A stretch of 5,612 nucleotides of DNA from Chlorobiota bacterium (GTDB lineage Bacteria; Bacteroidota; Bacteroidia; Bacteroidales; JAADGE01), in NCBI GenBank assembly GCA_013153575.1, contig JAADEE010000119.1, positions 1 through 5,612 on the forward strand, read 5' to 3'. The notes below the pieces were generated by a model. That model did no database searches, was not told the DNA's origin, and saw only the letters and a program-made list of their open reading frames with translations. Positions 1-5,612 of this stretch are shown one piece after another. A program made the position numbers and the translations under genes. Every line of letters begins with the position of its first letter. Position 1 is the first letter of the stretch.

Positions 1-753
1 TGAGCCAAAGGTTTCAAGAATTACTGCTTTCAAATCTTTTGTATTAAATACAGCCTCAATAAACTTTTGACTAATACCCGGAAACATTTTTATTATTGCA
101 ATATTTGTATCTAATTTTTCATGAATAGTTGGTATTTTGTTATATTCCGGATACTTTATATTATTTCGTTTATAGTTTATTGTTATTCCTGCTTCTGCTA
201 AAATAGGATAGTTTGGAGAATCAAAAGCATCAAAATATTCTGCATTTCGTTTTGTTGTTCTATTCCCTCTAAAAAGCTTATTATCAAAATAAATACAAAC
301 CTCAGGCACTATTGCTCTTCCATTTTCTTGTGCGGCTGCAATTTCAATTGCTGTTATTAGGTTTTCTTTTCCATCGGTTCTTAGCATTTCAACAGGAAGT
401 TGTGAACCTGTTAGAATTACAGGCTTATAAAAATCTTGCAACATAAAACTAAGTGCAGATGCTGTATATGCCATTGTATCGGTACCATGTAAAATTACAA
501 AACCATCAAATTTGCTATGATTTTTTCTTAAAATTTTAACCAACTTAACCCATGTATCAGGCTTCAAATCAGCAGAATCTATTGGTTTTTCAAAAGAAAT
601 GGTTTCTAAATCAAAACCAAAACTTTTTAATGCAGGAATTTGTTTTGAGATTTGTTCAAAATCAAATGGTTTATAAGCTCCTGTTTCAGGATTCGTAATC
701 ATTCCAATTGTTCCTCCTGTATATATTATTAAAACTGATTTCTTTTTTGCCAT
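1..753 (-). CDS. ansA: Type I L-asparaginase (AnsA), C-terminus beyond the window edge
   Basis: Hydrolyses L-asparagine to L-aspartate and ammonia. The type I enzymes are usually cytoplasmic, and no signal peptide is seen here. The minus-strand frame is open from ATG at 753 to base 1 (251 codons) with no stop, so it is the N-terminal part of a protein that is about 340 residues in the family; roughly 90 are missing. Visible motifs are the first catalytic threonine loop YTGGTIGM (T15), the second site HGTDTMAYT with T91 and D92, TGSQLPVEMLRTDG at about 115-128, and RGNRTTK with the catalytic lysine K168. These match E. coli AnsA residues T14, T91, D92 and K163 nearly one to one, which also supports the start. 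The start lacks a Shine-Dalgarno sequence. The gene diverges from cysM. I see no clear promoter for it. The unseen part should hold the rest of the C-terminal domain. Confidence 0.95.
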   Translation of the reverse strand, partial: MAKKKSVLIIYTGGTIGMITNPETGAYKPFDFEQISKQIPALKSFGFDLETISFEKPIDSADLKPDTWVKLVKILRKNHSKFDGFVILHGTDTMAYTASALSFMLQDFYKPVILTGSQLPVEMLRTDGKENLITAIEIAAAQENGRAIVPEVCIYFDNKLFRGNRTTKRNAEYFDAFDSPNYPILAEAGITINYKRNNIKYPEYNKIPTIHEKLDTNIAIIKMFPGISQKFIEAVFNTKDLKAVILETFGS

Positions 754-759
754 CTTAAA

Positions 760-789
760 TTGTAAGAAAATAATTAATAATTAGCTTTG
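760..789 (+). promoter_or_regulatory. Bacteroidota-type promoter for cysM
   Basis: TTG at 760-762 is followed by a 19-base spacer and TAGCTTTG at 782-789. This fits the Bacteroidota primary sigma consensus, TTG at -33 and TAnnTTTG at -7, exactly in both boxes and in spacing. Transcription would start near 795, giving a leader of about 60 bases ending in an A-rich run (841-853) in place of a Shine-Dalgarno sequence. This is the best-supported promoter in the window. It sits in the 100-bp gap shared with divergent ansA. Confidence 0.62.
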
Positions 790-853
790 CGAAATTAATA
801 ATATTAAATTATGTTATTTAGTTCTTTTATAACTATTTTCAAAAAAAAATAAA

Positions 854-1747
854 ATGTTACACGAAAATATACTTCAAACTATTGGAAATACACCAATGGT
901 TAAAATTAATAATCTTACAGAAAATAAAAATATTGAAATTTTTGCAAAGCTTGAAGGTCAAAACCCTACGGGAAGTATAAAAGATAGAATTGCATTAAAA
1001 ATGCTTGAACAAGCTGAAGCTGAAGGACTTTTACATAAAGGTAAAACAATTATCGAAGCAACATCAGGCAATACAGGAATTGGTTTAGCTCTTGTTGCAC
1101 TAATAAAAGGCTATGATATTGAAATTGTTATGAGTGAATCGGTATCAATTGAAAGACGAAAAATATTGCAAGCATATGGTGCAAAACTAATTTTAACTGA
1201 TGCTGAAAAAGGAACTGACGGAGCAATAAAAGTTGCAAAAGAAAAAAGAGATAATAATCCTGAAAAATATTTTTTACCAGACCAATTTTCTAATAAGTTT
1301 AATAAAATTGCACATTATAAAACTACTGCAGAAGAAATTTGGAAGCAAGCAAATGGGAAGATTGATTATTTTGTTTCTTCCTTAGGAACATCAGGAACAA
1401 TAATGGGAGTTGGCAAAGCCCTTAAAGAAAACAATCCTAAAATTAAAATTGTTGAAGCACATCCTGTTAAAGGTCATTACATACAAGGTTTAAAAAATAT
1501 GGAAGAAGCAATTATTCCTGCTATTTACAATCCTGAAGAAATTGATGAAACTGTTTATGTTGAATCGGAACTTGCTTTTAGTACCGCTCGTGAAATTATT
1601 AAAAAAGAAGGCATTTTTGTTGGTATGAGTAGTGGTGCTGCTATGTATGCCGCTCTTGAAATTTCTAAAAAAATAGAAAAGGGAAGAATTGTTGTAATTT
1701 TTCCTGATAGAGCCGAAAAATATTTAAGTACAGAACTATTTGAATAA
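854..1747 (+). CDS. cysM: Cysteine synthase, CysM-like class (PLP-dependent)
   Basis: A fold-type II PLP enzyme that makes L-cysteine by replacing an activated serine's leaving group (O-acetylserine, or possibly O-phosphoserine) with a sulfur donor; cytoplasmic. The 297 residues contain every expected element: GNTPMVK at 11-17, the PLP lysine K43 in NPTGSIKDR, the substrate loop TSGNTG at 70-75, the PLP-phosphate loop GTSGT at 178-182, and GMSSGAA at 257-263, whose S259 should contact the PLP ring nitrogen. Shortness, VSSLGTSGT, HYKTT, IPAIYNPEEIDE and the ending PDRAEKYLST resemble CysM more than CysK, which has PSSGERYLST and a longer C-terminus. The start agrees with the family N-terminus (LQTIGNTP). 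It is a single-gene unit between its own promoter and the terminator overlapping its stop codon. No serine acetyltransferase gene is adjacent. The enzyme family is certain; CysM versus CysK, and the exact substrate, are less so. Confidence 0.9.
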   Translation: MLHENILQTIGNTPMVKINNLTENKNIEIFAKLEGQNPTGSIKDRIALKMLEQAEAEGLLHKGKTIIEATSGNTGIGLALVALIKGYDIEIVMSESVSIERRKILQAYGAKLILTDAEKGTDGAIKVAKEKRDNNPEKYFLPDQFSNKFNKIAHYKTTAEEIWKQANGKIDYFVSSLGTSGTIMGVGKALKENNPKIKIVEAHPVKGHYIQGLKNMEEAIIPAIYNPEEIDETVYVESELAFSTAREIIKKEGIFVGMSSGAAMYAALEISKKIEKGRIVVIFPDRAEKYLSTELFE

Positions 1748-1784
1748 AAATAGCTAAACATAAATTTTAGTTTAGCTATTTTTA
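1745..1784. terminator. Bidirectional hairpin terminator between cysM and apeB
   Basis: A perfect 14-bp inverted repeat pairs 1746-1759 (AAAAATAGCTAAAC) with 1770-1783 (GTTTAGCTATTTTT) around a 10-base loop. T1745-A1784 adds a fifteenth pair. Each arm ends in a five-base A or T run, so either transcript gives a stem followed by uridines. It ends the plus-strand cysM transcript and the minus-strand apeB transcript, whose stop lies only 8 bases outside the stem. The left arm takes in the whole cysM TAA stop (1745-1747). The stem is AT-rich, which makes it weaker than a GC-rich terminator. Confidence 0.8.
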
Positions 1785-1791
1785 ATTTTGA

Positions 1792-3090
1792 TTATTTATA
1801 AAATTCGTCAAAAACTTGTTTCATATAATAATGATCTTTTACCCCTGCAAGCTCACGAATTGAATGCATTGCTAACATAGGATTTCCAACATCAACAATT
1901 CGGATATCTAATTGCGAAGATAAAATGCTTCCTAAAGTTCCGCCACCTTTTTGATCAGATTTATTTACAAATTTCTGAACAGGAACTCCTGCTCTATCGC
2001 ATAACATTTCAAAAGTTGCAGAAGATAATGCATCTGTTGAATAATTTTGGTTTGCGTTTATTTTTATTACAGGACCTGCATTAATTGTTGTTTGCAATTT
2101 AGGATCATAATTTTCATATAAATTAGGATGTACAGAATGTGCATTATCTGCCGATATTCCAAAGGAATTAATTTTTGCTTTTAAAAAGGCATCACTATCA
2201 CTATTTTGTGTCCAAATTATACGTTTTAAAACATCTTTTAAAAATGGAGATGCTGCTCCTTGTTTTGTTTGGCTTCCAACTTCCTCATTATCAAAACAAA
2301 TCATAACATTAGTTGCTTTATTTACATCACTATCAAGTAATGCACCTATTCCTGCATGTACCATTGATAAATCATCAAGTCTTCCTGCTGAAATATATTC
2401 TTTATTTTCTCCTATTATTGAACCTCTTTCATATTCATAAAGGTTTATGTCAAAATCTAAAATGTCTTTAGCCTCAACTTTAAGATATTTTGATAGAAGA
2501 TTTATAAAATAATTTTCTTTCTCAAAATTATCTTCAACCATTCTTAAAATTGGTTGCATATCTTTTTGCCTGTTATATTCTTTACCTTCATTTATTTGCC
2601 TATTTAAATGAATTGCCAAATTAGGAATTATAAGCAATGGTTTTTTAATGTTTATATATTTTACAATTGGTCTTAAAGGATTACTACTTCGTAAAGCAAC
2701 TCTTCCTGCCAAAGAAAGAGGTCTGTCAAGCCAAGTATTTAATATTGGACCTCCATAAACTTCAACATTAAGTTTTAAGAAATTTCCATGTCCTACAATT
2801 TCAGGAGATGGTTTTACTTTTAATGCAGGTGAGTCGGTGTGTGCAGCAATAATTCTAAATCCTTCCTTCTCAATTTTTCCTGTTCCTACAATAAAAGCAA
2901 CTATTGATGATGCATTTTTTGTTGTAAAATATTTTCCTCCTTTTTCTAAATTCCAACTTTCGCCTCTATGAAGTTGTTTAAAACCTTTTTTTAATAAAGC
3001 TGCCTTAATATTTCTTACAGCTTGATATGCAGTTGGGCTTTCGTATAAAAAGTCAATTAAATCATTTGCATATTTTAAATTTGTTTCCAT
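1792..3090 (-). CDS. apeB: M18 family aminopeptidase (ApeB / aspartyl aminopeptidase type)
   Basis: A cytoplasmic, dinuclear zinc aminopeptidase that removes N-terminal residues from peptides; characterised eukaryotic M18 members prefer Asp or Glu. The 432 residues are full length for bacterial ApeB (about 430). Visible metal and catalytic sites, assigned by comparison with human DNPEP, are H84 and D86 in AAHTDSP, bridging D239 in GRLDD, catalytic E269 and zinc ligand E270 in DNEEVGS, D315 in SADNAHSVHPN, and H409 in AMHSIRE. Other family blocks are VEVYGGP at 109-115, IPNLAIHLNR at 155-164 and KGGGTLGS at 381-388. The middle, about 90-235, is the dimerisation-domain region expected in M18. 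The N-terminus (LIDFLYESPTAY) matches ApeB starts, which supports ATG at 3090. There is no signal peptide. The gene converges on cysM and diverges from dpp11, so it is probably monocistronic. Actual substrate preference is not readable from sequence. Confidence 0.94.
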   Translation of the reverse strand: METNLKYANDLIDFLYESPTAYQAVRNIKAALLKKGFKQLHRGESWNLEKGGKYFTTKNASSIVAFIVGTGKIEKEGFRIIAAHTDSPALKVKPSPEIVGHGNFLKLNVEVYGGPILNTWLDRPLSLAGRVALRSSNPLRPIVKYINIKKPLLIIPNLAIHLNRQINEGKEYNRQKDMQPILRMVEDNFEKENYFINLLSKYLKVEAKDILDFDINLYEYERGSIIGENKEYISAGRLDDLSMVHAGIGALLDSDVNKATNVMICFDNEEVGSQTKQGAASPFLKDVLKRIIWTQNSDSDAFLKAKINSFGISADNAHSVHPNLYENYDPKLQTTINAGPVIKINANQNYSTDALSSATFEMLCDRAGVPVQKFVNKSDQKGGGTLGSILSSQLDIRIVDVGNPMLAMHSIRELAGVKDHYYMKQVFDEFYK

Positions 3091-3109
3091 AGTATAATTC
3101 TTTTTTTTA

Positions 3110-3117
3110 CAAATATA
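3110..3117 (-). promoter_or_regulatory. -7 box for apeB (TATATTTG)
   Basis: The minus strand reads TATATTTG from 3117 to 3110, an exact TAnnTTTG box. A start near 3104 would leave a leader of only about 13 bases, containing an A-rich run and no Shine-Dalgarno sequence. The -33 element is imperfect: TTA at 3140-3138, 20 bases upstream, instead of TTG. In DNA this AT-rich such a box can occur by chance; its placement just ahead of the gene is the main support. Confidence 0.42.
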
Positions 3118-3169
3118 GATAAATAAGCCTTAATTAGTAATTATTATAACTAAAATAACACAAAATAAT

Positions 3170-3177
3170 TATATTTG
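3170..3177 (+). promoter_or_regulatory. -7 box for dpp11 (TATATTTG)
   Basis: TATATTTG at 3170-3177 is an exact TAnnTTTG box, the same octamer as the apeB box on the opposite strand. It lies 22 bases before the dpp11 ATG, predicting a short leader of about 17 bases without a Shine-Dalgarno sequence. No TTG lies at the expected -33 distance (about 3147-3153), so the promoter is weak, needs an activator, or is a chance match. Confidence 0.4.
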
Positions 3178-3199
3178 AACTTTCTAAAATTTAATTATT

Positions 3200-3265
3200 A
3201 TGATAAAAAAAATAACAAGTATTTTAATAGCAATATTAATTCTTACATTTTCTCAAATTAAAGCT
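3200..3265 (+). other. Sec signal peptide of the DPP11-type peptidase
   Basis: Residues 1-22 have a basic start (MIKK), a hydrophobic core (ILIAILILTF at 8-17) and a likely type I signal peptidase site after IKA (A22), leaving DEGMW at the mature N-terminus. There is no lipobox cysteine, so a soluble periplasmic protein is expected rather than a lipoprotein. Confidence 0.8.
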
Positions 3266-5371
3266 GATGAAGGAATGTGGATTCCTTTATTCTTAAAAAA
3301 ATACAATATTGAGGATATGAAGAAAAAAGGCTTTAAACTTACTGCCGAAGATATTTACAGCATAAACAAAGCAAGTATGAAAGATGCTGTAATGATTTTT
3401 GGAGGAGGTTGCACTGCTGAAATTATTTCTGACAGAGGTTTAATTCTTACAAATCATCATTGCGGATATAGTAGCATACAGTCGCATAGCTCATTAGAAC
3501 ATGATTATTTAACTAATGGTTTTTGGGCAATGAGTGATAAAGATGAACTTCCAAACGAAGGTTTAACTGTAACTTTTCTTGTTAGAATGGAAGATGTAAC
3601 TTCGCAAGTATTAAATGGAGTTTCTGATGAAATGAGTTATGATGAACAAGAAAAAATAATTGCAAAAAATATTGAAAAAGTTGAAGGTAAAGCTCAAAAA
3701 GGAAATAATTACAAAATAAGTGTTAAATCATTCTTTTATGGAAATCAGTATTTTTTATTTGTTCAAAAAGTTTATAAAGATATTCGTTTAGTTGGAGCTC
3801 CACCATCATCAATAGGTAAATTTGGTGGTGATACTGATAACTGGATGTGGCCACGACATACAGGAGATTTTTCTTTATTTCGTATTTATGCAAATGAAAA
3901 TAACGAACCTGCTGAATATTCTGAAAATAATGTTCCTTACAAACCTATAAAACATTTTCCTGTTTCAATAAAAGGTGTTAAGAAAAACGATTTTACAATG
4001 GTTTTTGGTTACCCCGGAAGAACGCAAGAATATTTAACATCATACGCTGTTGATATGATTAAAAATAAAATTAATCCTCATAGAATAAATATCAGACAAA
4101 ATATTATTGATATTATGAGTGAAGATATGGAAAAAGATAGAGCTGTGAGAATAAAATATGCATCGAAATATGCAAGGGTTTCAAATTATTGGAAAAAATG
4201 GATTGGTGAAAACAGAGGTTTAGAAATTTTAAATGCTGTTGCAAAAAAAGAAGAAACTGAAAAACAGTTAACAGAGTGGATAAATAAAGATGAAGACAGA
4301 ATTGCAAAATATGGAAATTTACTTCCTGACTTTAAAAAATTATATTCAGAATATACACCTTATAAATTAGCCGAAGAATATTTTTATGAAGCAATTTGGA
4401 GAATGGAAAGTATGAAATTTAGTTCTAAGATGGCTTCTTTTATTAGAAATTCAGAAAAAGATAAAGATGCTGAAATTGAAAAAATTAAAAAATATGGTAA
4501 AAAGTTTTTTAAAGATTATAATGTTTCAACAGATAAAAAAATATTTAAAACTCTTTTAAAATTATATTACGAAAATGCAGGTAGTGATTTTCAGCCGGAG
4601 CTAATGAATATGTTTAAAACTTTTTCTCATTTTGATTTAGATGAAGAAACAATTCTTAACAATTATGTTGATTATTATTTTGAGAATACATTCTATTTAA
4701 ATGAAGATAATTTTTTTGATTTTATTGAAAAATATAATTACGGTTCTGAAAGTAATATTAAAATTACAGAAACTCCTGCTTACAACTTTTTTTATGATTT
4801 TGTAAATGTTTATTACGCTAAAATTAAGCCTAATACGGAAAAATATACAAGCCAAATTAATAAAAAAACAAAATTATATATGCGAGCATTAATGGAGGCA
4901 AATCCTGAAAAAAACTTTTATCCTGATGCAAACTCAACATTAAGAGTTGCTTACGGAAAAGTTGACACATATGAACCTCGTGATGGCGTTTTATATGATT
5001 ATTACACAACTTTAAGCGGTGTTATTGCAAAAGTAAATCCTGAAATTTATGATTATAATGTGCCTGACAGATTAATTGAGTTGTATAATAAAAAAGATTA
5101 TGGAAAATATGCCGAAAATGGAAAAATGCATGTTTGTTTTATTGCTTCAAATCATACTACCGGTGGTAACTCCGGCAGTCCTGTAATAAATGGAAATGGA
5201 GAACTTATTGGTGTAAACTTCGACCGTAATTGGGAAGGCACAATGAGTGATATAATGTACAATCCTGACCAATGCAGAAATATAACATTAGATATTCGTT
5301 ATGTACTTTTTATCATAGATAAATTTGCCGGAGATAAACGATTGGTTGAGGAAATGGATATTGTTGAATAA
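3200..5371 (+). CDS. dpp11: S46 family dipeptidyl peptidase, DPP11 type (Asp/Glu-specific), secreted
   Basis: A serine exopeptidase that removes dipeptides from peptide N-termini, acting in the periplasm to supply importable dipeptides. The 723 residues match P. gingivalis DPP11 (about 720). Residues 1-22 are a Sec signal peptide; the mature protein starts near DEGMW. The chymotrypsin-like triad is H87 (TNHHCGY), D223 (HTGDFSLF) and S658 (GGNSGSP). N214 and W215 (DNWMWPR), N329 and D675 fit the residues known in S46 to hold the substrate's N-terminus. R676, 18 residues after the catalytic serine, matches the arginine that gives DPP11 its Asp/Glu preference; DPP7-type enzymes have glycine there. 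The following WEGTMSDIMY also resembles DPP11. The lysine-, glutamate- and tyrosine-rich middle, about 280-570, is the region of the S46 helical domain covering the active site. No type IX secretion domain is seen. It stands alone, divergent from apeB and followed by a terminator. Confidence 0.94.
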   Translation: MIKKITSILIAILILTFSQIKADEGMWIPLFLKKYNIEDMKKKGFKLTAEDIYSINKASMKDAVMIFGGGCTAEIISDRGLILTNHHCGYSSIQSHSSLEHDYLTNGFWAMSDKDELPNEGLTVTFLVRMEDVTSQVLNGVSDEMSYDEQEKIIAKNIEKVEGKAQKGNNYKISVKSFFYGNQYFLFVQKVYKDIRLVGAPPSSIGKFGGDTDNWMWPRHTGDFSLFRIYANENNEPAEYSENNVPYKPIKHFPVSIKGVKKNDFTMVFGYPGRTQEYLTSYAVDMIKNKINPHRINIRQNIIDIMSEDMEKDRAVRIKYASKYARVSNYWKKWIGENRGLEILNAVAKKEETEKQLTEWINKDEDRIAKYGNLLPDFKKLYSEYTPYKLAEEYFYEAIWRMESMKFSSKMASFIRNSEKDKDAEIEKIKKYGKKFFKDYNVSTDKKIFKTLLKLYYENAGSDFQPELMNMFKTFSHFDLDEETILNNYVDYYFENTFYLNEDNFFDFIEKYNYGSESNIKITETPAYNFFYDFVNVYYAKIKPNTEKYTSQINKKTKLYMRALMEANPEKNFYPDANSTLRVAYGKVDTYEPRDGVLYDYYTTLSGVIAKVNPEIYDYNVPDRLIELYNKKDYGKYAENGKMHVCFIASNHTTGGNSGSPVINGNGELIGVNFDRNWEGTMSDIMYNPDQCRNITLDIRYVLFIIDKFAGDKRLVEEMDIVE

Positions 5372-5395
5372 TACTTATATTTAATTCATGTTATT

Positions 5396-5431
5396 AACTT
5401 ACGGTACGCTAAATGTGTACCGTAAGTTTTT
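5396..5431 (+). terminator. Rho-independent terminator after dpp11
   Basis: A perfect 12-bp inverted repeat, AACTTACGGTAC at 5396-5407 and GTACCGTAAGTT at 5417-5428, can be extended inward by a G-U pair (5408/5416) and a C-G pair (5409/5415) to leave a 5-base loop. The right arm runs into TTTTT at 5427-5431. It begins 25 bases after the dpp11 stop. The T run follows the stem only on the plus strand, so it should end dpp11 and act poorly for the convergent gene at the right edge. Confidence 0.8.
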
Positions 5432-5449
5432 ATAAAAGGTTTCTTAATT

Positions 5450-5612
5450 TTATAACCATTTCACAATAGGGCAATCTTGCCTATGAGCTAAATTTTCATT
5501 TTTAGGATAAACACGGAATGCATAATTTAAACTTCCCGGCTCCGAAGGGCAAAATTCAACAGAATAATTTGCAACAGAACCCTCATGTTTTTCCAATTTT
5601 GCATTAATTATC
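5450..5612 (-). CDS. C-terminal end of a probable alpha-glucan phosphorylase (partial)
   Basis: A minus-strand frame enters from the right edge and stops at TAA (5452-5450), giving the last 53 residues of a larger protein. The tail contains YAFRVYPKNENLAHRQD at about 29-45 and ends IVKWL. From memory this fits the C-terminus of Bacteroidota alpha-glucan (glycogen) phosphorylases of the DUF3417 type, which end in a similar F-R-x-x-P-K, L-x-H-R-x-D and V-x-W pattern. Such enzymes release glucose-1-phosphate from glycogen or maltodextrin in the cytoplasm. No catalytic or PLP-binding residue is in view, so the function rests on this short tail alone. That the frame is coding is well supported: it is open across the edge, has normal composition, and ends before a terminator in a convergent arrangement. 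Confidence 0.6.
   Translation of the reverse strand, partial: IINAKLEKHEGSVANYSVEFCPSEPGSLNYAFRVYPKNENLAHRQDCPIVKWL

Noticed and set aside
790..797. TAATTTCG on the minus strand as a -7 box for ansA
   Set aside because: It differs from TAnnTTTG by one base and has no TTG at a suitable distance upstream, so it is not distinguishable from chance in this AT-rich DNA.
754..853. Possible riboswitch, T-box or small RNA in the cysM leader
   Set aside because: The leader is only about 60 bases, almost all A/T, with no stable stem, specifier loop or conserved riboswitch core.
841..853. A-rich run just before the cysM start as a possible sequencing error or frameshift site
   Set aside because: It lies outside the coding region, and the gene's first codons already match the family N-terminus, so no coding change is implied.
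1555..1761. Minus-strand open frame of 68 codons inside the cysM 3' end
   Set aside because: It lies antisense to a motif-complete cysteine synthase and runs through the terminator stem. Its product has no recognisable domain.
4113..4307. Minus-strand open frame of 64 codons inside dpp11
   Set aside because: It is antisense to the S46 coding region, and its Leu/Phe/His-rich product is what reversed AT-rich Lys/Glu codons give. There is no promoter or family match.
1..5612. Mobile element, CRISPR array, phage genes or a new defence system
   Set aside because: There are no direct repeat arrays, transposase or integrase motifs, or unexplained open frames. All coding sequence is accounted for by housekeeping enzymes of uniform composition.

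Overview
The window looks like chromosomal DNA from an AT-rich member of the Bacteroidota, probably uncultured or environmental. Several things point there. It encodes an S46-family dipeptidyl peptidase, a family found mainly in this phylum. No gene has a convincing Shine-Dalgarno sequence, and starts are preceded by A/T-rich leaders. Three exact copies of the Bacteroidota -7 promoter box (TAnnTTTG) lie in the two divergent intergenic regions. The incomplete gene at the right edge resembles the C-terminus of Bacteroidota alpha-glucan phosphorylases. Finer taxonomy cannot be read from this sequence.

Layout, left to right: (1) a type I L-asparaginase gene, ansA, on the minus strand, with its 3' end cut off by the window edge; (2) a 100-bp divergent promoter region; (3) a plus-strand cysteine synthase gene of the CysM-like class; (4) a compact hairpin terminator that starts inside the cysM stop codon and serves both convergent genes; (5) a minus-strand M18 aminopeptidase gene, apeB; (6) a 109-bp divergent promoter region with one -7 box facing each way; (7) a plus-strand gene for a secreted S46 dipeptidyl peptidase with the DPP11 (Asp/Glu-specific) signature; (8) a strong hairpin terminator; (9) the 3' end of a minus-strand gene, probably an alpha-glucan phosphorylase.

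Every complete gene appears to be its own transcription unit, since neighbours are either divergent or convergent, so no operon is visible. Functionally there is a loose theme of peptide and amino-acid use. DPP11 would release dipeptides ending in Asp or Glu in the periplasm, a cytoplasmic M18 aminopeptidase could trim peptides, AnsA converts Asn to Asp, and CysM makes cysteine. The link between them is inference from function, not from co-transcription.

All intact genes have full-length, motif-complete products. I saw no mobile element, CRISPR array, RNA gene, frameshift or foreign-looking segment, and no sign of a previously undescribed system. There is no gene-free stretch longer than 110 bases.
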